Shown piece after piece: positions 8,480 through 18,015 of a DNA stretch of 64,000 nt (its first letter is position 1; the number at the start of each line of letters is the position of its first letter). Source of the stretch: Salinibacterium sp. G-O1 (GTDB taxonomy: Bacteria; Actinomycetota; Actinomycetes; Actinomycetales; Microbacteriaceae); contig NZ_JASISV010000004.1 in NCBI RefSeq assembly GCF_030063305.1, forward strand, positions 279,627 to 343,626. The letters are read 5' to 3'. The notes under the pieces were generated by a model. That model worked only from the letters and a program-made list of their open reading frames with translations, ran no database searches and had not been told where the DNA came from. The position numbers and the translations under genes were made by a program.

Positions 8480-8955
8480 GCGTGCATCCAGACCGAGAAT
8501 CGGTGATTGTGCGGCTACGGCCGCACTCCAGGGCACTGTTCTGGCCGACGGTGCTGCTGGTCGTTGTGGCCGGCGCGGTGGGGTACGTGGCCGGGCTCGC
8601 TGCCGAACAATGGCAGGTGATCACGGTGTTCGCGGCGGCTGCATTGCTGGTGATCATCGGTTGGTTTTTTCCGTTGTGCCGCTGGCTGTCTCGCCGCTAC
8701 ACGATCACGACGAGGCGCATCGTGGTGCGCAGCGGGATCTTTGTGCGGTCCAGGCAGGAGTTGCTGCACAGCCGCGCCCACGACGTCACTCTGCGGCGGG
8801 GAGCGCTGCAGTCGGTGTTCCGCAGCGGCGACGTGATCCTGAACGCTGGCCAGCACAACCCGGTGGTGTTGCGGGATGTGCCGTCAGCCGGTCTCGTGCA
8901 GGAGGCTCTTCACGACCTTATTGAGGGCTCGCAGCCTTCCGGGGCTGAGTGGTAG
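8476..8955 (+). CDS. PH-domain membrane protein (YdbS/bPH2 type)
   Basis: 159-residue protein. Two transmembrane segments at about residues 22-40 and 48-68 are followed by the bacterial pleckstrin-like domain with its signature RRYTITTRRIVVRSGIFVRS and VTLRRGALQSVFRSGDV. Function in this family is unknown; it is a membrane-attached cytoplasmic domain. It is translationally coupled to birA and ends in a 38-base convergent overlap with the gtrA gene, an arrangement also known from mycobacteria where a PH-domain gene lies between birA and a gtrA-like gene. Confidence 0.85.
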   Translation: MSVHPDRESVIVRLRPHSRALFWPTVLLVVVAGAVGYVAGLAAEQWQVITVFAAAALLVIIGWFFPLCRWLSRRYTITTRRIVVRSGIFVRSRQELLHSRAHDVTLRRGALQSVFRSGDVILNAGQHNPVVLRDVPSAGLVQEALHDLIEGSQPSGAEW

Positions 8956-9427
8956 CCGCCTCGGGCTCCAGCGCGGATTCGACCGCCGGTCGCAGCGGGC
9001 GCTGCCGGTTCGGGTGGAAAACCCAGTAACGATAAAAGGTGAAGCGGAAGGCTGTGCCGAGCGCAAGGCCGACGACGTTGCTGGAGATGTTGTCTGCAAG
9101 CAACGACGTGAATCCCAGCACGTAGTGGGAGATCCAGAGGCACGACAGCGCGATCAGCATTCCGCCGATGCTGACGGCAAGAAATTCGAGGCCCTCACGC
9201 ACCACCGCCGAACGCTTCGTCGCAGCGAAAGTCCAATACCTGTTGCCGACGTAGTTGGCGGCGATGGCGAGGGTCGTCGAGATGACTTTTGCGAGGAAGG
9301 GGCCCTCATGCAGGACCGACGGCTCCAAAACCGTTGCACGCAGCAGATTGAACACACCGACGTCGATGACGAGCCCAACGAGCCCGACGAGCCCGAAACG
9401 CGCGAGCTGCGTGATGAAGCGGCGCAT
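8918..9427 (-). CDS. GtrA-family membrane protein
   Basis: 169-residue protein with four transmembrane segments. The N-terminal LARFGLVGLVGLVIDVGVF and the central NYVGNRYWTF motif are characteristic of GtrA (PF04138). GtrA proteins are thought to flip undecaprenyl- or decaprenyl-phosphate-linked sugars across the membrane. No glycosyltransferase gene is directly adjacent; the partner would be elsewhere, for example among the polysaccharide genes starting at 11.2 kb. Its 3' end overlaps the convergent PH-domain gene. Confidence 0.88.
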   Translation of the reverse strand: MRRFITQLARFGLVGLVGLVIDVGVFNLLRATVLEPSVLHEGPFLAKVISTTLAIAANYVGNRYWTFAATKRSAVVREGLEFLAVSIGGMLIALSCLWISHYVLGFTSLLADNISSNVVGLALGTAFRFTFYRYWVFHPNRQRPLRPAVESALEPEAATTQPRKAASPQ

Positions 9428-9571
9428 GGGTCCTCGTTACGTCAGAATGGATGTACGTGATGTGGTCACGCGTCTAAAAGCGTAGCTACCGCAGATCGCT
9501 TCAGGCTGTGCGTCGGCTTTACGCCAGCCGCCCGCCAAACATTGCACGTCGAATTGATCCAGGAGTTGCGG

Positions 9572-10678
9572 ATGCCCCCCATTGTCGGCGTCATCGGTGG
9601 GGGCCAGCTCGCTCGGATGATGATACCCCCCGCTGTAGAGCTTGGTATCGAGCTACGGGTGTTCGCCGAGACAGCGGGCGAATCCGCGGGAATTGCCGTC
9701 ACCCAGTTGGGCGATTACCGAAACGTCGACGACGTACTGCGGTTCGCCGATGGAGTGGATGTCGTCACGTTCGATCACGAGCATGTGCCACAGAACGTGT
9801 TGAGGGCCCTGGTCGCACAGGGTGTCAACGTGAATCCGGGGCCGGATGCGCTGCAGTTCGCCCAGGACAAACTTCTGATGCGACAGCGGCTGTCAGAGCT
9901 TGGCCTGCCCGTGCCCGACTGGGCAGCCGTGGCATCCACGGTCGAACTAGACGCATTTCTGGCTGATCACGGTGGACGTGCCGTTGTGAAGACGGCGACG
10001 GGTGGCTACGACGGCAAGGGAGTGCGTGTCGTTTCCAGCTCCGCCGAGGTTGCTGACTGGTTCGAGGGCGATGTCTCGCTGTTGGTCGAGGAGCTCGTGG
10101 ACTTCCGCCGCGAATTGTCGCAGGTGCTCGCCCGGCGGCCGTCTGGCGAGATCGCCCTGTGGCCCGTCGTCGAGTCGATTCAGGTGGGCGGGGTCTGCGC
10201 CGAGGTGATCGCTCCGGCACCGATGTCTGCTGGCCGGATCTCGGACATGGCTGCGCATATCGCCACCGAGATCGCCGAGCAGCTCGGCGTGACGGGTGTG
10301 CTCGCCGTCGAACTGTTCGAATCGACGGATGACCGGCTGCTGGTCAACGAGCTCGCGATGCGCCCGCACAACAGCGGCCACTGGAGCATCGATGGTTCGG
10401 CGACGAGCCAGTTCGAGCAGCACCTGCGAGCCGTGCTCGACCTGCCGCTCGGCCCCGCCACCATGCGCGAGCCATGGAGCGTCATGGTTAACGTTCTGGG
10501 CGGCACCAGCGAAAATCACTATCCGAGAGCTCTGGCGGATCAACCAGAGGTGAAATATCACTTCTATGGAAAAACACCAAGGCCCGGCAGAAAGGTCGGG
10601 CACGTCACCGCTGGAGGTGCCGATCTGGACACCGCCGTCTACAGCGCGCGTGCCGCAGCGGCGTTCTTTGAGAAATGA
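9572..10678 (+). CDS. purK: 5-(carboxyamino)imidazole ribonucleotide synthase
   Basis: 368-residue ATP-grasp enzyme. N-terminal [10 protein letters not shown] is the PurK signature. The ATP-grasp core shows [12 protein letters not shown], with the nucleotide-binding [13 protein letters not shown], and LAVELFES...[16 protein letters not shown] in the C-terminal part. It converts AIR, ATP and bicarbonate to N5-CAIR in purine synthesis. The ATG at 9572 is preceded by AGGAG at six bases; an earlier ATG at 9542 has no such site. PurE follows after 16 bases and catalyses the next step. Confidence 0.96.
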   Translation: MPPIVGVIGGGQLARMMIPPAVELGIELRVFAETAGESAGIAVTQLGDYRNVDDVLRFADGVDVVTFDHEHVPQNVLRALVAQGVNVNPGPDALQFAQDKLLMRQRLSELGLPVPDWAAVASTVELDAFLADHGGRAVVKTATGGYDGKGVRVVSSSAEVADWFEGDVSLLVEELVDFRRELSQVLARRPSGEIALWPVVESIQVGGVCAEVIAPAPMSAGRISDMAAHIATEIAEQLGVTGVLAVELFESTDDRLLVNELAMRPHNSGHWSIDGSATSQFEQHLRAVLDLPLGPATMREPWSVMVNVLGGTSENHYPRALADQPEVKYHFYGKTPRPGRKVGHVTAGGADLDTAVYSARAAAAFFEK

Positions 10679-10682
10679 CACC

Positions 10683-10688
10683 TACCAT
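10683..10688 (+). promoter_or_regulatory. Putative -10 box of a leaderless purE promoter
   Basis: TACCAT, six bases, GTG at 10695. It would give purE and the LCP gene transcription independent of purK. No -35 element seen. Confidence 0.5.
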
Positions 10689-10694
10689 TGGTGC

Positions 10695-11204
10695 GTGTCT
10701 GAACCAGAAGTAGAAGCTGCCCTCGTTGCGGTCGTCATGGGCTCCGATTCCGATTGGAGCGTCATGGCAGACGCTGCGGCGGCATTGCGCGAGTTCGGGA
10801 TCGCCCATGAGGTGCAGGTCGTTTCTGCGCACCGCACCCCGGAAAAGATGATCGCCTTTGGCAAGGCGGCGTCAGCCAGGGGCATCCGCGTCATCATTGC
10901 CGGCGCCGGAGGGGCAGCACACCTGCCCGGAATGCTTGCGTCAGTCACCACCCTTCCCGTGATCGGTGTGCCGGTGCCCCTCGCAAAACTCGACGGCCTC
11001 GACTCGCTGCTGTCCATCGTGCAGATGCCTGCTGGCATCCCGGTGGCGACCGTCTCTATCGGGGGTGCGCGCAACGCGGGAATCCTCGCCGCACGAATCA
11101 TTGGCTCAGGGGACGAAGCGCTTAGCGCGAAGCTCGCGGCATTCGCCAGCAGCCTCGAAGCGATGGTGGAAGAGAAGAACGCCGCCCTGATCAGGTCGCT
11201 ATGA
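10695..11204 (+). CDS. purE: N5-CAIR mutase (class I PurE)
   Basis: 169-residue protein. The class I PurE landmarks are present: [12 protein letters not shown] at the N-terminus, the active-site histidine loop [25 protein letters not shown], and [20 protein letters not shown] with [13 protein letters not shown]. It rearranges N5-CAIR to CAIR. GTG at 10695 was chosen because it places the start at the usual distance from the VVMGSDSDW motif and has the leaderless box; longer frames run into purK. It overlaps the LCP gene by four bases, a coupling of purine synthesis to an envelope gene that is probably just operon packing. Confidence 0.95.
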   Translation: MSEPEVEAALVAVVMGSDSDWSVMADAAAALREFGIAHEVQVVSAHRTPEKMIAFGKAASARGIRVIIAGAGGAAHLPGMLASVTTLPVIGVPVPLAKLDGLDSLLSIVQMPAGIPVATVSIGGARNAGILAARIIGSGDEALSAKLAAFASSLEAMVEEKNAALIRSL

Positions 11205-12571
11205 GCCAGACGTCGCTCGCCTCCGCCTACCCCGTCCGATATCCGGACGCGGGCTCACAGCCCGTGATGACCCGGCGCGCGTGGGTGCTCGTGGTGATGA
11301 ACGTCCTGATCCCCGGCTCCGCACAGCTTTTGGCGGGCAATAAGAAGCTCGGGCGTTTCGGTGTGAGCGCGACCTTCGTACTCTGGGCACTCGTCATCGT
11401 GGGCGGCCTGACTTTCGTGCTTGCGCAGGCAGCCTTCATCTCCGTCGCCACCAACTACTGGGCGCTGTGGGTCGTGCAGGTGTTGTTGGTGTTCTACATC
11501 GTGCTGTGGGTCGTGCTTACCCTCGACACGGTGCGTCTGATTCGCCTCGTGCGGGTCGGGCCGCGTGCCAGAGGGTTCGTTGCGGGGGTCGCCGTGCTGG
11601 CTTTGGTCGCCACCGGCGGAACCGTCGCGTACGGCGCGATGGTCGCCGGCGTCACCCGGTCCACTGTCGACTCCATCTTCTCGGGCGGCCAGATCGAAGA
11701 TCCCGTCGATGGCAGGTACAACATCCTGTTGCTCGGGGGCGACGCCGGTCCCGATCGCGACGGGCTGCGGCCAGACAGCATTTCGGTCGTGAGCATCGAG
11801 GCAGCGACCGGAAAGCCGACGATTTTCGGCCTTCCGAGAAACCTGGAGTACGCGCCGTTCGCGGCCGATTCACCCATGATCGCCGAATACCCCGAGGGTT
11901 ACGGAGTCAACGGCTGCAACGTTGACGTGTGCCTTCTGAACTCGATCTACACAGAAGTGCAGCTCATGAGTTCTGACCTTTACCCCGACGCCGAGGCTGC
12001 GGGCAGCAGTCCGGGAATCGAGGCTATGCGCGACGCAGCCGAGGGGATCCTCGGGATCAAGATCCAGTATTACGCCCTCATTGACATGCAGGGTTTCAGC
12101 CAGCTGATCGACGCCCTCGGGGGAATCACGATCAACTCACAGGGGCGCTACCCCATCAACGGCGACGTTGACGCGGCCGGCAACCCGATCGACGTAGATG
12201 GATGGATTGAGCCGGGCGTGCAGGTGATGGACGGGTACACAGCCCTCTGGTACGCACGCTCCAGGTACAGCACCAGCGACTACGACCGGATGGCGCGCCA
12301 GCGCGAAGTCCAGGAAGCTGTTCTCGAGCAATTCGAACCGGCAAACGTGCTCACCAAGTTCCAGGGCATAGCCGAGGCGGGCGCCGAGGTCGTCAAGACG
12401 GACATCCCTCAGGGCATGCTGGGATACTTCGTCCAGTTGGCGGGCAAGGCGCGGACACAGGAGATCGCGAGTGTCGAACTCGTGCCACCGAACGTCGATC
12501 CCGAGCAGCCCGACTACGAGTATGTGCGCCAGCTCGCCTCAGAGGCACTGGTGCTGAGCACCGCTCCCTGA
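11201..12571 (+). CDS. LytR-CpsA-Psr (LCP) family glycopolymer ligase
   Basis: 456-residue membrane protein. Residues ~28-145 carry about four hydrophobic segments. The extracytoplasmic LCP domain (residues ~165-400) shows [56 protein letters not shown], and the arginine-rich [20 protein letters not shown] (20 residues). These residues bind the pyrophosphate of polyprenyl-linked glycans. LCP enzymes transfer lipid-linked polymers to peptidoglycan, so this gene, at the left edge of the polysaccharide block, is the prime candidate for attaching its product. A disulfide may form between the two cysteines of NGCNVDVC. Confidence 0.93.
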   Translation: MSQTSLASAYPVRYPDAGSQPVMTRRAWVLVVMNVLIPGSAQLLAGNKKLGRFGVSATFVLWALVIVGGLTFVLAQAAFISVATNYWALWVVQVLLVFYIVLWVVLTLDTVRLIRLVRVGPRARGFVAGVAVLALVATGGTVAYGAMVAGVTRSTVDSIFSGGQIEDPVDGRYNILLLGGDAGPDRDGLRPDSISVVSIEAATGKPTIFGLPRNLEYAPFAADSPMIAEYPEGYGVNGCNVDVCLLNSIYTEVQLMSSDLYPDAEAAGSSPGIEAMRDAAEGILGIKIQYYALIDMQGFSQLIDALGGITINSQGRYPINGDVDAAGNPIDVDGWIEPGVQVMDGYTALWYARSRYSTSDYDRMARQREVQEAVLEQFEPANVLTKFQGIAEAGAEVVKTDIPQGMLGYFVQLAGKARTQEIASVELVPPNVDPEQPDYEYVRQLASEALVLSTAP

Positions 12572-12580
12572 CCTGACGAC

Positions 12581-13720
12581 TTAGAGGTCGGCGTGCAGCT
12601 GCCAGACTTTGTCGGCGGAATTTCGCCAGCTGAAGACCTTCGAACGATCCATGCCCGCGTAGCCGAGACGGCTGGCGAGCTGGGAATCGTCGATCACAGA
12701 GTCGATCGCGCCAGCCAGTCGTTCGACGAACGTTGCGTCATCATCGAGGGCCACGACGAGACCAGCGTCAGCGGCGACCTCCATTAGCGCTGGCACATCG
12801 GTGTGGATGACCGGAGTGCCCAGATGCATCGCCTCGAGTACGGGGAGCCCGAACCCTTCGGCGAGGCTGGGGTAGGCGAACACTGTCGCCCTGTCCATTG
12901 CCACAGCGAGATCGCTGTTCGAGAGGTAGCCGAGAGTTTTGACACGCTCCGGTGCTACCCCTGCTGCGGCGGCAAGCTCGTCAACATCGACGTCGCCCCA
13001 GCCTTTCGGGCCGGCGATGATGAGGGGGATGTCGGCATCCGAGGTGGAGGCCATCGCCCTGATCAGCCGGTCGAGGCCCTTGCGGGGTTCGAGAGTGCCG
13101 ACGGCCATGACATAACGCTCGGGGAGATCGAGCCGTTCTGCTCGCTCATCACCATCCGCGGGGACCTCGAGCGTTGAGCTGACGGCTCCGCCGATAACGC
13201 GGATGCGGTCGCCGAAGTCGATGATCTCAGAGAGCTGCTCTGCGACAGCGTGAGTGGGGACCACCACGCCGTCGGCATACCGCTCCGCCCGCTTCGCCAT
13301 GGCCTTGTGCCAGGCGACACCGTGCGGCGTCAGGGTCTCGGGATGGCTCCACGGAACAGTGTCATGAATGGTGACGACGACCTGATCGCCTCGGTTGAGT
13401 CGATCATGGCGGTGGAGTGGGGCCATCATGCTCGTGGAATGCAGCATCCCTCGCCCGGGCAGTCGCGTAAAGCCGTGTTGCCAGGCGGTGGTGAGTTCTC
13501 GCCGCGCGAGGGCACTCTTGTACAGGCCAGACAGTCCGGGAAGCTTCGCCGCAATCTCGTCGTACGCGCTCTGCGGAGACGATGAGACGATGCCGACGAC
13601 ATCGCAGCCGGATGGGGCGGTGTTGATGAGTTCCCGGGTTATTTCTTCGGTGTACCGGCCGATTCCGCCTGGTACAGCTGCAACCATCTGATCGATGATC
13701 ACGCGCAGCGTCGTAGTCAA
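12581..13720 (-). CDS. GT4-type glycosyltransferase
   Basis: 379-residue GT-B protein. N-terminal LRVIIDQMVAAVPGGIGRYT resembles the start of rhamnosyl/mannosyl transferases with a G-I-G-R-Y glycine loop. The C-terminal half shows YVMAVGTLEPRKGLDRLIRA, the nucleotide-sugar-binding PSLAEGFGLPVLEAMHLGTP with the E-x7-E pair, and TDVPALMEVA. A TTG start at 13720 has GGGAG five bases upstream; a second TTG at 13732 is in frame. It ends nine bases from the convergent LCP gene. The sugar donor cannot be told; dTDP-rhamnose is plausible given the rml genes nearby. Confidence 0.88.
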   Translation of the reverse strand: MTTTLRVIIDQMVAAVPGGIGRYTEEITRELINTAPSGCDVVGIVSSSPQSAYDEIAAKLPGLSGLYKSALARRELTTAWQHGFTRLPGRGMLHSTSMMAPLHRHDRLNRGDQVVVTIHDTVPWSHPETLTPHGVAWHKAMAKRAERYADGVVVPTHAVAEQLSEIIDFGDRIRVIGGAVSSTLEVPADGDERAERLDLPERYVMAVGTLEPRKGLDRLIRAMASTSDADIPLIIAGPKGWGDVDVDELAAAAGVAPERVKTLGYLSNSDLAVAMDRATVFAYPSLAEGFGLPVLEAMHLGTPVIHTDVPALMEVAADAGLVVALDDDATFVERLAGAIDSVIDDSQLASRLGYAGMDRSKVFSWRNSADKVWQLHADL

Positions 13721-13763
13721 TTGCGCTCCCAATAAGTCGGTGAAAGCCTACCAGTGCCGCCGT

Positions 13764-14705
13764 TCACCACACCCCGCAGGCGATAAGCGCCCCGATGACG
13801 AACCGATCCCTGGGCCTGCGTCTGAGCGACCCAGCCGTTGCGGCGAGCGCGAGCCGCGACCGCACACCGGTATCGGCCATCAGGGAGTTCATGCGCTGAA
13901 GCCCCGGCCGGGTGGCATCCGACGCGACTTTCAGCCCAACCTCGGCGTGGATGAGCGCCTGCTGCCTGTGCCATTTGCTCTGGATGAGGCGCAGTCGCGC
14001 CAATGCAGGGGCGCCGCCCACATTGGAACCCATCACGTTGTTCTCGTGCTGTCGGTAGTCGACCGTCGGCTCGGCATCGATGTGCCAGCCCCAGCCGCGG
14101 GCCCGGACGATCGCGTAGATCAACGAGTCGTGGTACTCAGCAGTGCGGGCCAGCGGATCGTCCCGCAGCACATCGCGAACCAGTGCAACCACCGCGGGGG
14201 TCATGAGAAACGTGGATCCGGGCCCGGGGCTTTCGGTGAGGTAGTCGAACCTGCGCTGCGGATAGCTCTTGCGCACGAGCGTGCGTCGGCCGTCGGCGTC
14301 GAAAGACGTGATGCTGGATGAGACGGCTGCGACCCTGCGGGCAAGGATCAGCTCGGCGTGACGCTCCAGTTTGTCTGGCACCCAGATGTCGTCCTGATCG
14401 GCGAGCGCGACGAGGTCAGCGTCGTGGGTGTCTGCGCGTTCGATGAGTCGATAGAAGTTTGCGGCGGCGCTTCCCGACGGCTCGTCGGCGGGCAATACTG
14501 TAACCCGCGGTTCGCGCGACGCCAGGTCGTTGATCCAGTCGACGGTGCCATCGACCGATCCGTCGTCCATGATGACAACCCGCACGGCTACCCCGCGCTG
14601 GTTCAGGATGCTTGTGACCTGGTCGGGCAGCCAGCGCCTGCCGTTGAAGGTCGCGAGGAGCACAGTGACCCGGGGTTGGTGTGCTGGCGGGTTGTGGCTG
14701 TGCAT
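13764..14705 (-). CDS. GT2-type glycosyltransferase
   Basis: 313-residue protein. The GT-A fold is evident: VTVLLATFNGRRWLPDQVTS at the N-terminus, VVIMDDGSVDGTVDW with the nucleotide-binding acidic residues, and the ALADQDDIWVPDKLE segment containing the metal-binding motif. Such proteins are often rhamnosyltransferases (RfbF-like). It ends with a hydrophobic helix. The ATG at 14705 was chosen because it directly precedes the domain; longer in-frame starts lie upstream. A TATCAT box sits nine bases before it on the minus strand. The gene precedes the GT4 gene at 12581, with a 43-base gap. Confidence 0.87.
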   Translation of the reverse strand: MHSHNPPAHQPRVTVLLATFNGRRWLPDQVTSILNQRGVAVRVVIMDDGSVDGTVDWINDLASREPRVTVLPADEPSGSAAANFYRLIERADTHDADLVALADQDDIWVPDKLERHAELILARRVAAVSSSITSFDADGRRTLVRKSYPQRRFDYLTESPGPGSTFLMTPAVVALVRDVLRDDPLARTAEYHDSLIYAIVRARGWGWHIDAEPTVDYRQHENNVMGSNVGGAPALARLRLIQSKWHRQQALIHAEVGLKVASDATRPGLQRMNSLMADTGVRSRLALAATAGSLRRRPRDRFVIGALIACGVW

Positions 14706-14714
14706 GGCATAGCC

Positions 14715-14720
14715 ATGATA
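14715..14720 (-). promoter_or_regulatory. Possible -10 box for the GT2 gene
   Basis: TATCAT on the minus strand nine bases before the ATG at 14705. No -35 element identified. Confidence 0.35.
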
Positions 14721-14760
14721 GTTGCTGGCCGATTTCCCCGAACTGGGGTAAAGCGCTGCA

Positions 14761-14790
14761 TTGTCTTTCACTTGGCGCCAGCCCTAAAAT
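14761..14790 (+). promoter_or_regulatory. Candidate -35/-10 promoter of the secreted protease
   Basis: TTGTCT at 14761-14766 and TAAAAT at 14785-14790 are separated by 18 bases. The transcript would start near 14797, leaving a leader of about 50 bases with a GGGGG ribosome-binding site before the GTG at 14850. Confidence 0.5.
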
Positions 14791-14849
14791 CTGTGAACTG
14801 GCGTGTTCGCGCGTGCATGCGTCACGCCGGGAACCATCGGGGGTCGTTC

Positions 14850-16889
14850 GTGAAGTTTTTCCACAGTACTGCGCTGTCTGCCGGCGTCGTCGCGCTCCTT
14901 GCCGCGAGTTTTGTCGTTGTTCCTGCCGCACCGTCGATCGCAGATACCCCGGTCGACGTCGAGCGGATGATCGACTTTGCGCCCGGAGATTTCGTCGATG
15001 AGGCACGCGCGCTGCCCCCTGAGCTTGTTGAAGCAGTAAACCGGGATCTCGGCATTTCCGGCGAGCAATACCTGGCCGAATCGGCAGCAGCGGTGCGGGC
15101 GCCTGAGGTGGTTGAGTCGCTCACTGCCGTGGGCGTCGATGTGCTCGGTTCCCGCATGGACGGCACAAACCTCGTCGTGAATATTGCTGACGCCGCGGAC
15201 GAGGCGGTCGTAGCGAGCGCCGGAGCTGCCGCAGAGATTGGCGAGCCGGCTCCCTTCGACATCAACGACATGGTCCTTTCGTTTTCGGCAGATATCTACG
15301 GTGGGCAGGGCTACTACTACGAAGCTGCAAACAACACGGCATTTCGTTGCTCCATTGGGTTCAACGGCTTTGCCTCCAGCGGTGCGAAGGAATTCCTGAC
15401 CGCCGGGCACTGCACGAACACGGTTCGCGGCGGTGTGTGGTCTCTCCAGATGACCGCTCCGGACGCAGCGGGCTCCAAGGATGCAACTCTCGGGTACCCC
15501 GTTCCGGGAACCACGTCTGTGAGCACAGGGGGATATGACGTTGGTCGCATCTCGGTGCCCTCCGCGGTCAACGCCGTTCCCAGCGTGCTCACCTGGGGTG
15601 GAAGCACCGGCGCGCCGCTGTCATCGACGCCGTTGAAGATCACCGGCCGCTCCGCCGCCACCGTCGGCGCGAGCGTCTGCAAGTCGGGAAGCACCACCGG
15701 ATGGACCTGCGGGGTCGTGCGTGAGGTCGACTATGACGCGAACGTTCAGGGGTCGACCGTCAACTCCGTGGTCACCACCGCCTGCACGCGCCCTGGCGAC
15801 AGCGGTGGATCTGTCGTGATGGGCAGCGTCGCGGTGGGAGTGACGTCATGGTCGGTCGATTCGGACAGCAGCGGCACGGTGTCCTGCGGGGACTCCCGCT
15901 ACGCCGCCGGGGCCTTCCCGATGGATTCGGCGGCAGGAAAAGCAAGCGTCGCAAAGATCTATGGTTCGAGTTGGACCCTCGCGACAACCGTGGAGAGTCC
16001 CGTTGTCTCCACGCCCACAGACCGTACCAAGTTCGATTCGATCCAGGGCACCGTTTCTGGTGCAACCTCGGGAAGTGTTGTCGACGCCTACCTCGATGGG
16101 TCGTCGTCATACTTCGCGAGAGTCTCTGCAACATCAGGATCGTTCGTCATCCCTCTGCGCGATGTAACGGCTGGTGCGCACAAGGTGATTCTGATCCATC
16201 GGTCGGGCAGCAGCTCATCGGCCTCCATCCGCTCTGATGTCACTATTTCTGACCTGTCTGACCGGTTGTTCGTGCAGCAGGTCTATCGCGATTTCCTGAA
16301 CCGCGAAGCCACCTCAACCGAGCAGTCGATGTGGATGTCGAAGCTGGCTGCCGGATCGACGAACACCCATGGTGTCGCGACCGCGCTGTCGCAATCCGAC
16401 GAGTGGATCAGCACGGTCATCTCCGGGTACTACAGGGACACGCTGCAGCGTGAGCCAGACGCACGCGGCTTGGCATATTGGACGTCGCTGGCTCGCTCCG
16501 GAATGCCTGTGTCACAGATCGCGGCGGCGTTCTACTCCTCGGCCGAGTACTTCCGCACGGTCGGCGAGAGCAAGAACCGAACGTGGGTGGCAGACCTGTA
16601 CGACAAGCTGCTGCTGCGCACCGGCGAAACGAGCGGGGTGAACTACTGGGTCTCGACGATCGAATCAGGAGTCGCTCGCGTCACCGTTGCATACAGCTTC
16701 TACCAGTCGTCCGAGACTCTGGGCGTGCGGGTCAACTCCATTTTCCAGAAGCTCCTGCACCGCACGGGGTCAACGAGCACCGTTGCGTACTGGTCGAAAG
16801 TCGTGGGCGGCCAGGGCGACCTCGTGCTCGCAGCCGCCGTCGCTGGTTCAGCCGAGTACTACGAGAACGCTCAGGCGTCGGCTAGCTAG
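14850..16889 (+). CDS. Secreted S1-family serine protease with C-terminal DUF4214 modules
   Basis: 679-residue exported protein. A signal peptide covers about residues 1-32 (hydrophobic core GVVALLAASFVVV, cleavage near SIADTP). Residues ~33-150 look like a streptogrisin/alpha-lytic-type prodomain. The protease domain holds His187 in LTAGHCTN, Asp230 in GGYDVGRI and Ser318 in RPGDSGGSV. A ~90-residue Ser/Thr-rich beta domain (about 380-465) follows. From about residue 470 there are DUF4214-type repeats: VQQVYRDFLNREATSTEQ, YYRDTLQREPDARGLAYW, LYDKLLLRTGETSGVNYW and IFQKLLHRTGSTSTVAYW. The GTG start with GGGGG upstream places the signal peptide correctly; an ATG at 14817 is an alternative. Target unknown; the tail probably fixes it at the cell surface. 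Confidence 0.9.
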   Translation: MKFFHSTALSAGVVALLAASFVVVPAAPSIADTPVDVERMIDFAPGDFVDEARALPPELVEAVNRDLGISGEQYLAESAAAVRAPEVVESLTAVGVDVLGSRMDGTNLVVNIADAADEAVVASAGAAAEIGEPAPFDINDMVLSFSADIYGGQGYYYEAANNTAFRCSIGFNGFASSGAKEFLTAGHCTNTVRGGVWSLQMTAPDAAGSKDATLGYPVPGTTSVSTGGYDVGRISVPSAVNAVPSVLTWGGSTGAPLSSTPLKITGRSAATVGASVCKSGSTTGWTCGVVREVDYDANVQGSTVNSVVTTACTRPGDSGGSVVMGSVAVGVTSWSVDSDSSGTVSCGDSRYAAGAFPMDSAAGKASVAKIYGSSWTLATTVESPVVSTPTDRTKFDSIQGTVSGATSGSVVDAYLDGSSSYFARVSATSGSFVIPLRDVTAGAHKVILIHRSGSSSSASIRSDVTISDLSDRLFVQQVYRDFLNREATSTEQSMWMSKLAAGSTNTHGVATALSQSDEWISTVISGYYRDTLQREPDARGLAYWTSLARSGMPVSQIAAAFYSSAEYFRTVGESKNRTWVADLYDKLLLRTGETSGVNYWVSTIESGVARVTVAYSFYQSSETLGVRVNSIFQKLLHRTGSTSTVAYWSKVVGGQGDLVLAAAVAGSAEYYENAQASAS

Positions 16890-18015
16890 CACCGGCGACA
16901 CGGTAGCACTCCAGGTGGTGCGACGCGGTTCTCGTCCAGGTGAATTCCTCGGCCCGCGCAGCGCCCATCCTGGCGAGTGACGCGCGTTCCACGGGGTCGG
17001 AGAGCAATCGCGCCATCGTTGCGGCGAGTGCCGGGGCATCCGGCTCCGAGTATGCGACCGCATCACCGCCGACCTCCGGCAGTGCCAGTCGCCGGGTGGT
17101 CAGCACCGTGCTTCCGCACGCCATCGCCTCCAGCACCGGCAAACCAAACCCTTCGCCCAGACTCGGGTAGGCGAGGATCGTCGCGCCGCCGAGAAAGGCG
17201 GGAACGAGATCGAGACCGACGTATCCGAGGCTGATGACGCGCCCGGGCTCCGACACTGCCGCGATGTCATCCGTGATGGCCTCGCCCCATCCTGCGCCAC
17301 CCGCGATGGCGAGGGGCATGACGTCGCCCCACGCCGCATCCCAGCCTTGGACGAGCTTCTGGTAGGCCTTCAGCAGCTGGGGGAGGTTCTTGCGGGGCTC
17401 GATCGTTCCGAGAAAGCCAATCCAGCCGGATGATCCGAGCCCCAGTGTGACGGCTGCGGCGGTGACGGCCTCTGGCGTCGGTGGGTGAAACAGTTTTCGA
17501 TCCACACCATGGTGGATCACCACGTAGGAGAGGCCCCGTCGTCGACGCGTGAAACGGTCGAGTTCGGATGCCGTGGCGTGACTGGGAACGATGATCACCC
17601 GTGCGAGTCGCCCGGCGAGCCTGATCCAGCTGCGGAAGAACACTCGCTTGAACCGGGTGTGCACCCCGGGGTCGCTGAAGAAGGTTGCGTCGTGAAAGGT
17701 CACCACCCGCGCTCGCCGTGTGAACAACGGAAGCGTGTAGTGGGGAGAGTGGATGACCGAAGCCCGAGCCCGTCTGGCGACGGCCGGCAGCCTGAACTGT
17801 TCCCAGAGCAGGCGCGCGCCCACGCCGCGGATGCCTTCCTGCGGCAGCACCTCGGCCGTGGGGGCAAGTCGGCGGTAGTGTTCGGCATCGTGCGCCTGGC
17901 ACGCGACAATGACGGGTTCATCGAAGGCGGCGATCAGCTCGTCGATGTATCGACCAACGCCTCGTCGATCGCTCGGGACCGCTGTTACGTCGACGAGGGT
18001 TCGCGGCACTGTCAC
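16882..18015 (-). CDS. GT4-type glycosyltransferase
   Basis: 377-residue GT-B protein. It begins TVPRTLVDVTAVPSDRRGVG, with a glycine-rich acceptor loop of the same type as the protein at 12581. C-terminal donor-site segments are IGFLGTIEPRKNLPQLLKAY and PSLGEGFGLPVLEAMACGS. The GTG at 18015 overlaps the rmlD stop (GTGA), so it is the last gene of an rmlB-rmlD-GT operon. That context suggests a rhamnosyltransferase using dTDP-L-rhamnose. Its 3' end overlaps the convergent protease gene by eight bases. Confidence 0.88.
   Translation of the reverse strand: MTVPRTLVDVTAVPSDRRGVGRYIDELIAAFDEPVIVACQAHDAEHYRRLAPTAEVLPQEGIRGVGARLLWEQFRLPAVARRARASVIHSPHYTLPLFTRRARVVTFHDATFFSDPGVHTRFKRVFFRSWIRLAGRLARVIIVPSHATASELDRFTRRRRGLSYVVIHHGVDRKLFHPPTPEAVTAAAVTLGLGSSGWIGFLGTIEPRKNLPQLLKAYQKLVQGWDAAWGDVMPLAIAGGAGWGEAITDDIAAVSEPGRVISLGYVGLDLVPAFLGGATILAYPSLGEGFGLPVLEAMACGSTVLTTRRLALPEVGGDAVAYSEPDAPALAATMARLLSDPVERASLARMGAARAEEFTWTRTASHHLECYRVAGAS

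Noticed and set aside
14358..14849. 164-residue N-terminal extension of the protease frame
   Set aside because: It overlaps the divergent GT2 gene and would bury the signal peptide; the GTG at 14850 with GGGGG upstream fits export.
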